A stretch of 63,840 nt of DNA from T1Sed10-7 sp040904745 (GTDB lineage Bacteria > Actinomycetota > Nitriliruptoria > Nitriliruptorales > Nitriliruptoraceae): contig JBBDSW010000008.1 of the NCBI GenBank assembly GCA_040904745.1, positions 1-63,840 of the forward strand, given 5' to 3'. Shown here in pieces: positions 16,890-26,653 of the stretch. Position 1 is the stretch's first letter, and every line of letters begins with the position of its first letter. The notes under the pieces are model-generated. The model was not told the origin of the DNA, did no database searches, and worked only from the letters and a program-made list of their open reading frames with translations. The translations under genes were made by a program, and so were the position numbers.

Positions 16890-16919
16890 TGGACAGCCAT
16901 GTCAACGATGACATACAGT
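16890..16919 (+). promoter_or_regulatory. Promoter with embedded LacI-type operator
   Basis: A -35 TGGACA (16890-16895) and -10 TACAGT (16914-16919) are 18 bases apart. Between them lies ATGTCAACGATGACAT (16899-16914), with perfect 6-bp arms ATGTCA/TGACAT and the CAACG core shared with the operator at 14101. It should drive the ABC importer genes. A repressor bound here would block RNA polymerase. The whole 301-base gap 16739-17039 holds no gene. Confidence 0.65.
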
Positions 16920-17039
16920 CGGTAGGAGAGTCGCGCACCGGTGAGAGGGTGTCGGCTCGGTAGGCACGGGAGTGGTCCGACACGCAGCAGTGGCGCATAG
17001 CCCGGCTGCGCAGGAGAGAGAACTCCGGGAGGGGCTGGC

Positions 17040-17806
<767 letters not shown>

Positions 17807-17810
<4 letters not shown>

Positions 17811-18853
17811 TGGCGGAGCTGAGGGAGCAGGACCAAGCGGTCGCGGATCGCGAGGCGGAGGACGCCCAGCCCGAGCGGAAGCGCTGGGTCCAGATGTTGA
17901 CCGACTCGACCGCGTTCATCTTCATCGCGCTCCTCGGCATGGTCGTCGCGTTCACGGTCCTCCGGCCCGAAGCGTTCGCGAGCGTCAACAACCTGCGCAA
18001 CATCGCCATCGCGGCCAGCATCCTCCTGGTGCTGTCGATCGGGCAGACGTTCGTGATCACCACCGCGGGGATCGACATCTCCGTCGGGTCGGTGCTCGTG
18101 TTCTCCGGGGTCGTCGCCGCGCTGGTGATGGCGGAGGTCAACGGCGGGCAGGGTTGGGCAGCCGTTCTCGTGGGGACGGTGGCTGCGCTGCTCGCCGGCG
18201 CCTTCTGGGGCCTGGTCAACGGCCTCTTGATCACCAAGGCGCAGCTCCCACCCCTGATCGTGACGCTCGGGACCTTCGGGGGCGTGCTCGGCTTCGCCAA
18301 GGTGCTGACCGGTGGGATCAACCTTAGGACCGTGCCGAACGTCCTGATCGAGACGCTCGGGATCGGGCGGCTGTTCGGGGTGATCCCCTGGCTCGTGATC
18401 CTGGCGCTCGTCATCACGACGATCGCCGGCATCACCATGCGGTTCACGCGGTTCGGCCGGTACACGATCGCCATCGGCTCGAGCGAGGAAGCTGCCCGCC
18501 GCGTCGGCATCAACGTGGACCGGCACCTGTTGAAGGTCTACCTGGTGTCCGGCGTCCTGGCGGGTATCGGCGGGATGATGTCCCTGGCCCGCTTCACCAA
18601 CACGACGATCCAGGGGCATGACACCGACAACCTGCAATCCATCGCCTCGGTGGTCATCGGGGGCACGAGCCTCTTCGGTGGCATCGCGACGATGTTCGGA
18701 ACGCTGGTCGGGGTGTTCATCCCCACCACCCTGCAGAACGGGTTCGTGATCCTCCGGATCCAGCCGTTCTGGCAGGAGGTCGCCGTGGGCGCCGTCTTGA
18801 TCGTGGCCGTCTACGTGGATCAGCTCAAGCGTCGGGCGAGGGACCGACTGTGA
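17807..18853 (+). CDS. Sugar ABC importer permease (RbsC/FrcC family)
   Basis: The 348-residue protein has a charged N-terminal tail and about 9-10 transmembrane segments from residue 40 onward. Family marks include TTAGIDISVGSVLVFSGVVA, the loop SSEEAARRVGINVDRH facing the ATPase, and SVVIGGTSLFGGIATMFGT. It forms the inner-membrane channel of the CUT2 importer with the ATPase just upstream and the lipoprotein binding protein downstream. Confidence 0.92.
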
Positions 18854-18926
18854 ACCGCTCGGGCCGGGGGCACTCCTCGGACGGGAAGACCAACGAAGAG
18901 AGCGCACAGATGAATGGAGCATGTTC

Positions 18927-19982
18927 ATGAGAAGCACCAACCGAGTACGGCGTTCCCGTGTCATGGTGGCGTCCGTCGCGGTGGTCGCGTTGCTGGCCTC
19001 CGCGTGCGGCAACGGCGATGACACCACCGACGAGCCCGACGATGACGTCGAGGAACCTGCGGACGACGAGGGGTCGGATGACGACGAGGGGGCAGCAGGG
19101 GACGAGGAGTACGACATCACCCTGATCCCCGGTGTCACCGGCGATGAGTTCTACGTCTCGATGGAATGCGGCGCCTTGGCAGCGTCGGAGGAGCTCGGCG
19201 TCAACCTGGACGTGCAGGGTGCCCCGGTGTTCTCGCCGACCGAACAGATCCCCGTACTGGAGAGTGTCATCGCTTCCGAACCCGACGCGATCCTGATCGC
19301 ACCGACCGACGTGGACGCCCTCCAGGGGCCACTCGAGACCGCGGTCGAGGCCGGCATCGAGATCGTGCTCGTAGACACCACGTTGAGTGACCCGTCGATC
19401 GCCGTCACCCAGATCGGCTCCGACAACCACGAAGGTGGCCGGATGGCTGCCGACGCGCTCGGTGAGCTGATGGGTGGCGAAGGTGCCGCCATGGTCGTCA
19501 ACGTGACCCCGGGTATCTCCACCACCGATGCGCGCGGTGAGGGCTTCATCGAGGGCATGGAGGAGAACTGGCCGGACATCGAGTTCCTCGGGCAGGAGTA
19601 CAGCGACAACGAGCCGGCAAAGGCCGCCGAGATCGTCTCGGCGACGCTCGCGGCTGAGCCCGACCTGAGCGGCATCTTCGGGGCGAACCTGTTCTCCGCA
19701 GAGGGTGCTGCGACCGGGATCCGTCAGGAGGGCCGCGACGACGTCTTCATCGTCGGGTTCGACGCCGGTCCGGCGCAGATCGAGCAGCTCCGCGAGGGGC
19801 TGGTCCAGGCACTGATCGTCCAGCAGCCGCTGGAGATCGGTCGCCAGGGCATCGAACAGGCCGTCGCCGCGCTGCGCGGCGAGCCGACCGAGGAACAGAT
19901 CGGTACCGGCTTCGTCACCGCAACGCTGGACAACCTGGATGACCCCGAGATCGCCGAGTACCTCTACAAGGCGGAGTGCTGA
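18927..19982 (+). CDS. Sugar-binding lipoprotein of the CUT2 importer
   Basis: A signal peptide with lipobox LLASACGN is followed by a very acidic linker of about 35 residues and a periplasmic-binding-protein type 1 domain (Peripla_BP_4): ESVIASEPDAILIAPTDVDA, GSDNHEGGRMAADALGE, and FIVGFDAGPAQIEQL. It should capture the sugar outside the membrane. ATG 18927 is preferred over ATG 18921 because GGAG lies 7 bases before it. The C-terminus ends in Cys (YLYKAEC). The gene is followed by strong hairpins and an assembly gap. Confidence 0.88.
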   Translation: MRSTNRVRRSRVMVASVAVVALLASACGNGDDTTDEPDDDVEEPADDEGSDDDEGAAGDEEYDITLIPGVTGDEFYVSMECGALAASEELGVNLDVQGAPVFSPTEQIPVLESVIASEPDAILIAPTDVDALQGPLETAVEAGIEIVLVDTTLSDPSIAVTQIGSDNHEGGRMAADALGELMGGEGAAMVVNVTPGISTTDARGEGFIEGMEENWPDIEFLGQEYSDNEPAKAAEIVSATLAAEPDLSGIFGANLFSAEGAATGIRQEGRDDVFIVGFDAGPAQIEQLREGLVQALIVQQPLEIGRQGIEQAVAALRGEPTEEQIGTGFVTATLDNLDDPEIAEYLYKAEC

Positions 19983-19985
19983 CCC

Positions 19986-20023
19986 GCGGTGAGGGGCCGA
20001 CCGTCGCGTCGTCCCCTCACCGC
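19986..20023. terminator. GC-rich hairpin after the binding-protein gene
   Basis: GCGGTGAGGGG and CCCCTCACCGC form a perfect 11-bp stem with a 16-base loop, directly after the stop. It likely protects or ends the importer transcript, leaving the abundant binding protein as the 3' gene. Confidence 0.6.
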
Positions 20024-20033
20024 NNNNNNNNNN
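20024..20033. other. Assembly gap (10 N)
   Basis: Ten N lie between two strong hairpins. The true length is unknown; the flanking hairpins are a likely cause of the break. Confidence 0.98.
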
Positions 20034-20034
20034 A

Positions 20035-20061
20035 GCCGGGGGCCCCTCGCGGGCCCCCGGC
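20035..20061. terminator. Second GC-rich hairpin after the gap
   Basis: GCCGGGGGCCC and GGGCCCCCGGC form a perfect 11-bp stem with a 5-base loop. It lies 24 bases before the next aldolase gene and may be a terminator or attenuator. Confidence 0.6.
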
Positions 20062-20085
20062 CGAACCAACCGAAGGAGTCGCAGG

Positions 20086-20985
20086 ATGGCCGCTACGGAT
20101 GCTGGGCTCGATGCGATCGCCCGTGATGACGGGACCTTCGCCATCGTGGCCATGGACCAGCGCAACACGTTGCGCCGGATGATGACCGCGGTCGATGGCC
20201 CGACGGACGACGCCTCGCTCCAGGACTTCAAGCAGGACGTCGTCACCCCACTGTTCGAGCTGGCCAGCGGCATCCTGCTGGACCCGGACATCGGGATCCC
20301 AGCGATCGACGGGGTGGACAGGCATGGCTGCGGCGTCCTGATCGCCGCCGAGCCCGCAGAGAAGGAGAGCTACGAGGGTGAGCCTCGGGCGACCCGGTCT
20401 CCCGAACTCGACGCGGCGTGGGTACGGGACCTCGGTGGTGATGCCCTGAAGTTCCTCATCCAGTTGCGTGCTGACCGGCCCCGTGCCGACGGATCGCCCG
20501 ACCTCGTGCAGGAGCTGATCGAGGTCGTCGAAGCGATCGTGGCCGACTGCCGGGCGACGGGCGTTCCGTCCGTCGTCGAGAACCTCATCTACAAGCTTCC
20601 AGGAGAGACCGAGTTGTCTCCGGCGCAGAAGAGCGATGCGATCATCGGTGCGGCCGAAGCGCTCGACGGACTCGGCTGTGATCTGCTCAAGCTGGAGTAC
20701 CCCGGGAGCCCGGAGGCGTGTCGTCGGCTCGCGGAGACGATCAAGACCCCCTGGGCCGTCCTCTCGGCGGGGGTCGCGTTCGACCAGTTCCAGGACGTGC
20801 TCCGCATCTCCTGCGACGAAGGTGGCGCGTCCGGGTTCATCGCGGGCCGTGCCATCTGGAAGGATGCGGTGGGCATGGACCGCGCCGAGCGCCGGGAGTT
20901 CATGGCCACGACCGGCCAGGAGCGCCTCGCGGGCTGCGTCGCGGCGATCGACGGCCGCGCACGGCCGTGGCGCGATGCGCGTTGA
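20086..20985 (+). CDS. LacD-type class I aldolase (second copy)
   Basis: The 299-residue protein is closer to the classic LacD length than the first copy. It shows AIVAMDQRNTLRRMM, DALKFLIQLRAD, the Schiff-base lysine strand GCDLLKLEYPGSP, WAVLSAGVAFDQF and GASGFIAGRAIWKDAV. With the LacC/FruK-type kinase downstream, it fits cleavage of a ketose 1,6-bisphosphate to two trioses, as in the tagatose-6-phosphate route; a sulfo-sugar phosphate cannot be excluded because YihT belongs to the same family. AAGGAG precedes the ATG. Confidence 0.82.
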   Translation: MAATDAGLDAIARDDGTFAIVAMDQRNTLRRMMTAVDGPTDDASLQDFKQDVVTPLFELASGILLDPDIGIPAIDGVDRHGCGVLIAAEPAEKESYEGEPRATRSPELDAAWVRDLGGDALKFLIQLRADRPRADGSPDLVQELIEVVEAIVADCRATGVPSVVENLIYKLPGETELSPAQKSDAIIGAAEALDGLGCDLLKLEYPGSPEACRRLAETIKTPWAVLSAGVAFDQFQDVLRISCDEGGASGFIAGRAIWKDAVGMDRAERREFMATTGQERLAGCVAAIDGRARPWRDAR

Positions 20986-21081
20986 GGTCGAAGGCCGCGT
21001 GCCTGATGGCGTGGGTGCAGCCCGACGCCGCACGACCTCGCCGTGCCGTCTCCTAGCCCACGTCAGACCTGAGGGGACCCC

Positions 21082-22062
21082 GTGGCGCTGATCGTCTCGC
21101 CGAACCTGACCGTGGATCGCACGGTCAGGATCGCGCGTCTGGTCCCCGGATCGGTGCAGCGCCCGGAACGGGCCGTCGTGACCGCCGGTGCCAAGGGGGT
21201 CAACGTCGCCCGGGTCCTCGCCGCCTTCGGAGATCGGGCGCGGTTGGTTGGCTACGTGCCGAGCGGTGACCGTGGCCTCGTGGACCGACTGTTCGGAGCG
21301 GAGCCGCTCGATCTGGTCGGCGTCGAGGTCGACGGCGAGCTCAGGGTCGCGACCATCTACCTCGAGGATGATGGTCGGGTCACCGTCCTCAACGAGCCTG
21401 GCCCCGACGTCGACGATGCGGCCTGGACCGCGCTGGAGCGCACGGTGCGCGATGCCTTGGCCGGCGGCAACGACCACGTCGTCGCCTGCTCCGGGAGCCT
21501 GCCGCCCGGCGCGCCTATCGATGGCTACGGCCGGATCTCCGCGATCGCCCACGAGCAGGGTGCGGAGGTGGTGGTCGATGCGGGGCGCGACGTGCTCGCA
21601 GCGACCCTGCCGTTCCACCCCGACGTCGTGGCTCCCAACCTCTCCGAGGCGGAAGCCGCACTGGGCGCGTCCGGCGGTGAGGCCGTCGACGAGCTCGGCG
21701 ATGACGTCGCCGACCGTGCGGAGGAGGCTGCGCGCAGCCTGGTGGAGGCTGGAGCCCGGGCAGCGGTCGTCACCGCGGGAGCCGCGGGAGCGGCGGTCGT
21801 CACCGCCGAAGCCGCAGCATGGTTCCCCGGTGTCGAGATCGTTGTCGTCAACCCGATCGGTGCCGGTGACTCCTTCGTCGCCGGGTTCATCCGCGCCCGC
21901 GAGCGAGGGGCAGCGATGCTCGACGCGGTGGCGCAGGGACTGGGTACCGCCACCGCATCCTGCGAGGATGCCCTGGCGGGCGGCGTCGATCCGGAGCGTG
22001 CGAGTGAGCTGGCGGAGCGGATCGGCGCCGGCCGGGTGGATGTCCGGGAGGCGCGCTCGTGA
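21082..22062 (+). CDS. PfkB-type hexose-phosphate kinase (FruK/LacC group)
   Basis: The 326-residue protein starts at GTG 21082 with the 1-phosphofructokinase family opening (SPNLTVDRTVRI). It has the GAKGVNVARVLAAFG substrate-binding motif and the PfkB signature NPIGAGDSFVAGF with catalytic Asp. This group phosphorylates fructose-1-P or tagatose-6-P to the bisphosphate, the substrate of the aldolase encoded just upstream. GAGGGGACCCC precedes the start, and the stop overlaps the LacI gene by four bases. Confidence 0.87.
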   Translation: MALIVSPNLTVDRTVRIARLVPGSVQRPERAVVTAGAKGVNVARVLAAFGDRARLVGYVPSGDRGLVDRLFGAEPLDLVGVEVDGELRVATIYLEDDGRVTVLNEPGPDVDDAAWTALERTVRDALAGGNDHVVACSGSLPPGAPIDGYGRISAIAHEQGAEVVVDAGRDVLAATLPFHPDVVAPNLSEAEAALGASGGEAVDELGDDVADRAEEAARSLVEAGARAAVVTAGAAGAAVVTAEAAAWFPGVEIVVVNPIGAGDSFVAGFIRARERGAAMLDAVAQGLGTATASCEDALAGGVDPERASELAERIGAGRVDVREARS

Positions 22063-23069
22063 CGCGCCCACCGACCCTGCGTGACGTCGCCGATCTCGCC
22101 GGTGTCAGCATGAAGACGATCTCGCGGGTCGTGAACGGCAGCGGCCAGGTGGCCGAGTCGACCGAGCGGCGGGTACGGGCGGCGATCAAGGAGTTGGGCT
22201 TCCGTCCGAACCCGGCCGCGCGCTCGCTGCGGGTCGGCTACGACGATGCCGTCGGCGTGGTGATCGAGAACATCGGTGACCCGTTCATGGCGACGTTGAC
22301 CGCCGGCATCGAGGAGCGACTCCGCGAGGCGGGCAAGTCGTTGATCATCACCAGCGGCGGCTACGCGCCGGAGAACGAGCGAGCCGCGGTCGAGAGCCTC
22401 GCCTACCGGCGGGTCGCAGGCATGATCATCACCCCCACCTCGACCAGCCACGGCTACCTCGGTGACATCCTCGCTGGCGTGCCGGTCGTCTTCGTCGACC
22501 GCCCACCGGTCCAGTTCGATACCGATAGCGTGCTGGCTGACAACGAGGGTGGTGCGAAGCTCGCGACCGAACATCTGATCGCGGGGGGCCACGAGCGCCT
22601 CGCGTTCGTGGGCGATCGCATCGGCCTGTTCACCACCAGCTTCCGCTACCAGGGATTCCGTACCGCCATGGCCGCCGCTGACATCCCGATCCACGATCAT
22701 CTGGTGCGAACGGACGTGGTCGACGTCGCCACCTCGGCGGCAGCCACCCGGGAGATGCTCGCGAGCGATCAGCCACCCACGGCGGTCATCTCGGCCAACG
22801 CCCGAGCCTCGCTCGGGGTCATCCGGGCCCTGCACCAGGATGAGCCGTGCGTGGTCGCCCATGTCAGCTTCGACGACTTCGACGGCGCCGAGTCACTGTC
22901 GCCGCCCGTCACCGTCATCTACCAGGACCCGACCGGGATGGGACGCGCCGCTGCGGACCTGCTGCTGCAGCGCCTCGCCGACCCCTCGGGTCCGTCCCGA
23001 CACGTCCTGCTACCGACCCGCATGATCGTCCGCGGTTCAGGGGAGATGCCACCATGCGACCGATCGTGA
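22059..23069 (+). CDS. LacI-family transcriptional regulator
   Basis: The 336-residue protein has an N-terminal LacI helix-turn-helix (TLRDVADLAGVSMKTISRVV, then NGSGQVAESTERRV) and a PBP1-like effector domain (GVVIENIGDPFMATLTAGIE, VVFVDRPPVQFDTDSV, HVSFDDFDGAESL). GTG 22059 overlaps the kinase stop. It is encoded inside the operon it probably represses; the palindromes at 14101-14114 and 16899-16914 carry the central CG expected of LacI-family sites. Confidence 0.9.
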   Translation: MTRPPTLRDVADLAGVSMKTISRVVNGSGQVAESTERRVRAAIKELGFRPNPAARSLRVGYDDAVGVVIENIGDPFMATLTAGIEERLREAGKSLIITSGGYAPENERAAVESLAYRRVAGMIITPTSTSHGYLGDILAGVPVVFVDRPPVQFDTDSVLADNEGGAKLATEHLIAGGHERLAFVGDRIGLFTTSFRYQGFRTAMAAADIPIHDHLVRTDVVDVATSAAATREMLASDQPPTAVISANARASLGVIRALHQDEPCVVAHVSFDDFDGAESLSPPVTVIYQDPTGMGRAAADLLLQRLADPSGPSRHVLLPTRMIVRGSGEMPPCDRS

Positions 23070-24088
23070 TGCCGCCGAACCGGCTCGACCACTTCTATCT
23101 GGGGGGCAGCCGGATCACCGACCTCCGGGGCGTGCCCGCGACCAGCGAGCGCTCACCCGAGGAGTGGCTCGCATCGACGGTCACCCGCTTCGGTGAGGAG
23201 CGGACCGGTCTCAGCACCCTGCCCGATGGAAGGTTGCTCCGGGACGCGCTCGAGGCCGACCCGGATGCCTGGCTCGGTGCGGAGCATCAGGAAGCCTTCG
23301 CCCGCTCGACGGGCCTGCTCGTCAAGCTCCTCGACGCCGGGCAGCGCCTTCCCGTCCACCTGCATCCCGATCGGGCGTTCTCCCGGCGCCACCTCGACTG
23401 CGAGTACGGCAAGACGGAGTCCTGGTACGTGCTCGAAGCCGACCCGGGAGCCGTTTGCTACCTCGGGTTCCAGGAAGAGCCCAGTCCCGGGCAACTCGCC
23501 GACTGGGTCGAGACGCAGAACACCGAGGCGATGCTGAGCGCGATGCATCAGGTCGAGGTGAGGTCGGGGGACGGTGTCCTGGTCCCGGCCGGACTCCCGC
23601 ACGCGACGGGTGAAGGCATCTTCGTCGTCGAGGCCCAGGAGCCGACCGATCTGTCGATCCTGCTGGACTGGGCGGGCCTGCCGATCGACGGTCAGGTGGA
23701 AGGGCATCTCGAACTCGGGTTCCCGACGGCGCTGCAGATGGTGGATCGGACCGCGTGGTCAGCCGGCGAACTCGAGGAACGGCTGGTCCGACGGGCGGGC
23801 GAGCCGAACCTGGCCGATGCACTGCAGGCGGTGCTGCCCGCCGGGGCGGACCCGTTCTTCCGGGTGCATCTGGCACGACCCGCGACCGCGGTCGAGGTGG
23901 GCCCGGGCTTCGCCGTGGTCATCGTGCTCGACGGTGCCGGGGACCTCGCGACGGACGACGGTGAGGTGTCGGTCTCCCGCGGTGATGTCCTCGCCGTGCC
24001 GTTCGCCGCCGGGTCCTGGCAGGTGCCTGCTGGCGTGACCGCGATCGTCTGCCGCCCGGGGACCGACGGGCCTGGCAGGGCAGCCTGA
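23054..24088 (+). CDS. Phosphomannose-isomerase-like cupin protein (type I)
   Basis: The 344-residue protein has the ManA core: QRLPVHLHPDRAFSRR with two zinc histidines, YGKTESWYVLEAD with the zinc Glu, and PAGLPHATGEGIFVVEAQEP with the last histidine. A second, ligand-free cupin follows. It should interconvert an aldose-6-phosphate and a ketose-6-phosphate, supplying the PfkB kinase; the exact sugar may not be mannose. ATG 23054 overlaps the LacI gene end by 16 bases. Confidence 0.82.
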   Translation: MRPIVMPPNRLDHFYLGGSRITDLRGVPATSERSPEEWLASTVTRFGEERTGLSTLPDGRLLRDALEADPDAWLGAEHQEAFARSTGLLVKLLDAGQRLPVHLHPDRAFSRRHLDCEYGKTESWYVLEADPGAVCYLGFQEEPSPGQLADWVETQNTEAMLSAMHQVEVRSGDGVLVPAGLPHATGEGIFVVEAQEPTDLSILLDWAGLPIDGQVEGHLELGFPTALQMVDRTAWSAGELEERLVRRAGEPNLADALQAVLPAGADPFFRVHLARPATAVEVGPGFAVVIVLDGAGDLATDDGEVSVSRGDVLAVPFAAGSWQVPAGVTAIVCRPGTDGPGRAA

Positions 24089-25485
24089 TGCCGGCGGATG
24101 TCGCGGACGGACTCCTGCTCGGGGTCGACGTCGGTACGACCGAGACCAAGGCGGTCGCCACGAGCCTCGATGGCCGGCTCCTGGCCATCGGCAGCGGACC
24201 CACGCCCTGGGATGCTCGCGACCCCGGGGGAGCGGATATCGCGCCCGAGGCGCTCCTCGACAGCGTCCTCGCCGCGTGCGCCGACGCGGTCGAACGAGCG
24301 GTCGGCCATCTCCCGGACGAGCCGAGCGTGCAGGGCCTCGGTGTCACCGGGATGGCGGAGGCCGGTGTCCTGCTGGATCGCAACGGACGGCGAGCCGATG
24401 TGCCGATCATCGCCTGGTTCGATCCGCGCGGGGGTGAGGAGTTCGAGGCGCTCGACCCGTCCTTCCTCGCGACGTTCCCGGCCCGGGCTGGTCTCCCCGT
24501 GTCCGCGGTCGCCACGTTCGCCAAGCTGCTCTGGATGCGACGCGAACTCGGCTTCGACCTGACCGGTCACCGGTGGCTCAACGTGCCGGAGTTCGTGATC
24601 CATGCGTTCGGGGGCGAGCCGGTCACGGAACCGTCGCTCGCCTCCCGCACCGGCCTCTTCGACCAGGACGAGATGACGCCGTTCTGGGACGCGCTGGCGG
24701 TGCTGGACGCCAGTGAGGACCTGTTGCTGCCCCTGGTCCCGGCCGGGACGAAGCTGGGTACCGCCTCCGATGCGGTCCCGCGCTGGCTGCAGGGGGCGGC
24801 GCTCACCGTGGCCGGGCACGATCACCCGGTCGCCTCGCTGGCGGCAGGTGCGACCGGTCCGGACGATCTGTTCGACTCCTGCGGTACCGCCGAGGCGCTG
24901 CTACGTGCTACCACCCGACGGATCACCCCCGAGGAGCGGACGGAACTCAGTCGCCACAACGTGTGTCAGGGTGCCCACGTGCTACCCGGCCGCCGGATGC
25001 TGCTCGGGGGCACCCGCGGTGGTCTCCTTCTTCGGCGTGTCCTCGCCATGCTCGGTGCGACCGAGCCCGCGGCCCGCGAAGCGCTGGATGCGGCGTGTCC
25101 GACCGGTGAGGTGTCGTTGCCCGTCCACATCGACGGGGGGCGGTTGGATGAGCAGGCCGTGTGGCTCCGGATCGACAACGACGACGCCTCTCCTCCGCTG
25201 GTGTGGCGGGCCGCCCTCGAGGTCGTCGCGCAGCAGGCACGCGCGATGGTCGACGTGTTCGAGGGTGTCGCCGGACCGGCGGAGCGGATGGTCGCCGCCG
25301 GCGGATGGACCCGGGCGTCGTCCTACCGTGCGATCAAGGAGCGGACGTTCCCGGGGATCGAGTTCGCTGACCTCGAGCAGGCCGGCGGGCTCGGGGCAGC
25401 CGCGGTCGCCAGCTTCGCAGCCTCCGGTTCGGGCACGATCGATGACCTGCCGGCGGCCATCGAGCGGTTCATCGCGGATCGGTGA
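24088..25485 (+). CDS. FGGY-family carbohydrate kinase
   Basis: The 465-residue protein has the phosphate-1 loop GVDVGTTETKAVATSLDG, an IIAWFDPRGGEEF substrate loop, FDSCGTAEALLR in the second ATPase half and a VAAGGWTRASSYRAIKE adenosine motif. It is typical in length for xylulo-, glucono- or fuculokinases but matches no subfamily I can name. It could provide the first phosphorylation of the imported sugar. Start and upstream stop share one base (TGATG). It is the last gene of the operon. Confidence 0.83.
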   Translation: MPADVADGLLLGVDVGTTETKAVATSLDGRLLAIGSGPTPWDARDPGGADIAPEALLDSVLAACADAVERAVGHLPDEPSVQGLGVTGMAEAGVLLDRNGRRADVPIIAWFDPRGGEEFEALDPSFLATFPARAGLPVSAVATFAKLLWMRRELGFDLTGHRWLNVPEFVIHAFGGEPVTEPSLASRTGLFDQDEMTPFWDALAVLDASEDLLLPLVPAGTKLGTASDAVPRWLQGAALTVAGHDHPVASLAAGATGPDDLFDSCGTAEALLRATTRRITPEERTELSRHNVCQGAHVLPGRRMLLGGTRGGLLLRRVLAMLGATEPAAREALDAACPTGEVSLPVHIDGGRLDEQAVWLRIDNDDASPPLVWRAALEVVAQQARAMVDVFEGVAGPAERMVAAGGWTRASSYRAIKERTFPGIEFADLEQAGGLGAAAVASFAASGSGTIDDLPAAIERFIADR

Positions 25486-25508
25486 GACCGGCCCGTCGGC
25501 CGGCTCAC
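25482..25508. terminator. Bidirectional hairpin between convergent operons
   Basis: GTGAG-CCGGCC and GGCCGG-CTCAC form an 11-bp stem with one bulged A and a CGTC loop. It overlaps both stop codons, so it can serve both the FGGY kinase and the oxidoreductase transcripts. Confidence 0.6.
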
Positions 25509-26653
25509 GAGCCGGACGGACCTGCCAGCGTGATCACCGAGTCGGAGCGGTCGGAGGCGAGCGCCGCGGCGAAGAGCTCGTGGCTGGCCAGCGCCTCGGC
25601 CGGTGTCGCACACCCGAACCGGTCGCCGAGGGCACCTGCGCGTTCGGCGAGGTAGGCGGCCCACATCTGCAACAGGGCGTCGGTGAACCCGAACTCGAAG
25701 ATGCCGCCGGTGATGGTGGCGAAGACCGAGTTGTGTCCCGCCTGGACCTCCTCCCACACCTGCTCGCCGCGGTCACTCACCCGGAACCGGCGTGTGGTCG
25801 CCGGGTAACGGGTGGAGAAGGCCACGCCGCCATCCATCCCGACCACCTCCAGCGCCCAGGTGTCCATCTCCCCGGGGGCGATGCGCTTGGTCTCCATCGT
25901 GAGCGGAAAGTCTCCGTCCGCTCCGGCGACCCGGCAGGAGAGGGTGGCGTTCTCCGGCGTGTCACACGCGGCCATGCCTCCAGCGCCGTCCGGGCGCTCC
26001 GGGACGAGATCCTGGAGGATCGCGCGCACCGACCGCGGCTTCCAGCCGAGCCGGAGCGGGACGTGGGCCGCGTGCATCCCGAGGTCGGCGAGGACCCCGA
26101 TCTCCCCGCACCGGCTCCGTTGCCGCTTCCAGTTGATCGGCTTGGAGCGCGACAGGTCGCTCGAGTGCAGGAAGGAGGACCGGACCTCGATGAGCTGGCC
26201 GATCGCGCCCGAGAGCACATGGTCGATGGCGAGCTGCGCTCCCGGGAAGAACGGGAACTCGCTCGAACAGCGGACGAACCGGCCCGTCCGCTCGACCGCG
26301 GCGACGATCCGTTCGGCCGCGGCGTGATCGATACCGAAGGGCTTCTCCGCGAACAGGTCCTTGCCGGCGTCGAGCACGTCGAGGTAGATGCGCTCATGCA
26401 GATCGTGGGGGACGGCCGCGTAGACGACGTCGACGTCGTCACGTGCCAGGAGTTCGGTGTGGTCGGCCACGGTGTCGACGCCCTGGTCGGCGAACCAGGA
26501 ACGCGCGTCGGCAGAAGGATCGGCGACGGCCACCAGCTGCGGCCGGACGGGATGCTCGGTCAACGCAGCCCAGCGCCCGAAGGCGGCGAACGCTTCTCGA
26601 CCCATCAGCCCCCCACCGATGATGCCGATCCCGACCGGGTCCTGGATGCTCAT
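25505..26653 (-). CDS. Gfo/Idh/MocA-type oxidoreductase
   Basis: The 382-residue protein opens with the NAD-binding motif GIIGGGLMGREAFAAFGR, has the conserved DLFAEKPFGIDHAAAERI with the catalytic-type EKP lysine, and an ADLGMHAAHVPLRLGWKP segment in the C-terminal domain. Such enzymes oxidise a sugar, inositol or amino-sugar hydroxyl. It is the last gene of the ROK-led operon; its start overlaps the aldolase stop by four bases. The substrate is unknown. Confidence 0.86.
   Translation of the reverse strand: MSIQDPVGIGIIGGGLMGREAFAAFGRWAALTEHPVRPQLVAVADPSADARSWFADQGVDTVADHTELLARDDVDVVYAAVPHDLHERIYLDVLDAGKDLFAEKPFGIDHAAAERIVAAVERTGRFVRCSSEFPFFPGAQLAIDHVLSGAIGQLIEVRSSFLHSSDLSRSKPINWKRQRSRCGEIGVLADLGMHAAHVPLRLGWKPRSVRAILQDLVPERPDGAGGMAACDTPENATLSCRVAGADGDFPLTMETKRIAPGEMDTWALEVVGMDGGVAFSTRYPATTRRFRVSDRGEQVWEEVQAGHNSVFATITGGIFEFGFTDALLQMWAAYLAERAGALGDRFGCATPAEALASHELFAAALASDRSDSVITLAGPSGS

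Noticed and set aside
20017..22071. 684-residue open frame on the minus strand opposite the aldolase and PfkB genes
   Set aside because: It is rich in Arg, His, Gln and Asp with no domain, and it runs through the N gap. The plus-strand genes have clear motifs, so this is an antisense shadow of GC-rich coding DNA.
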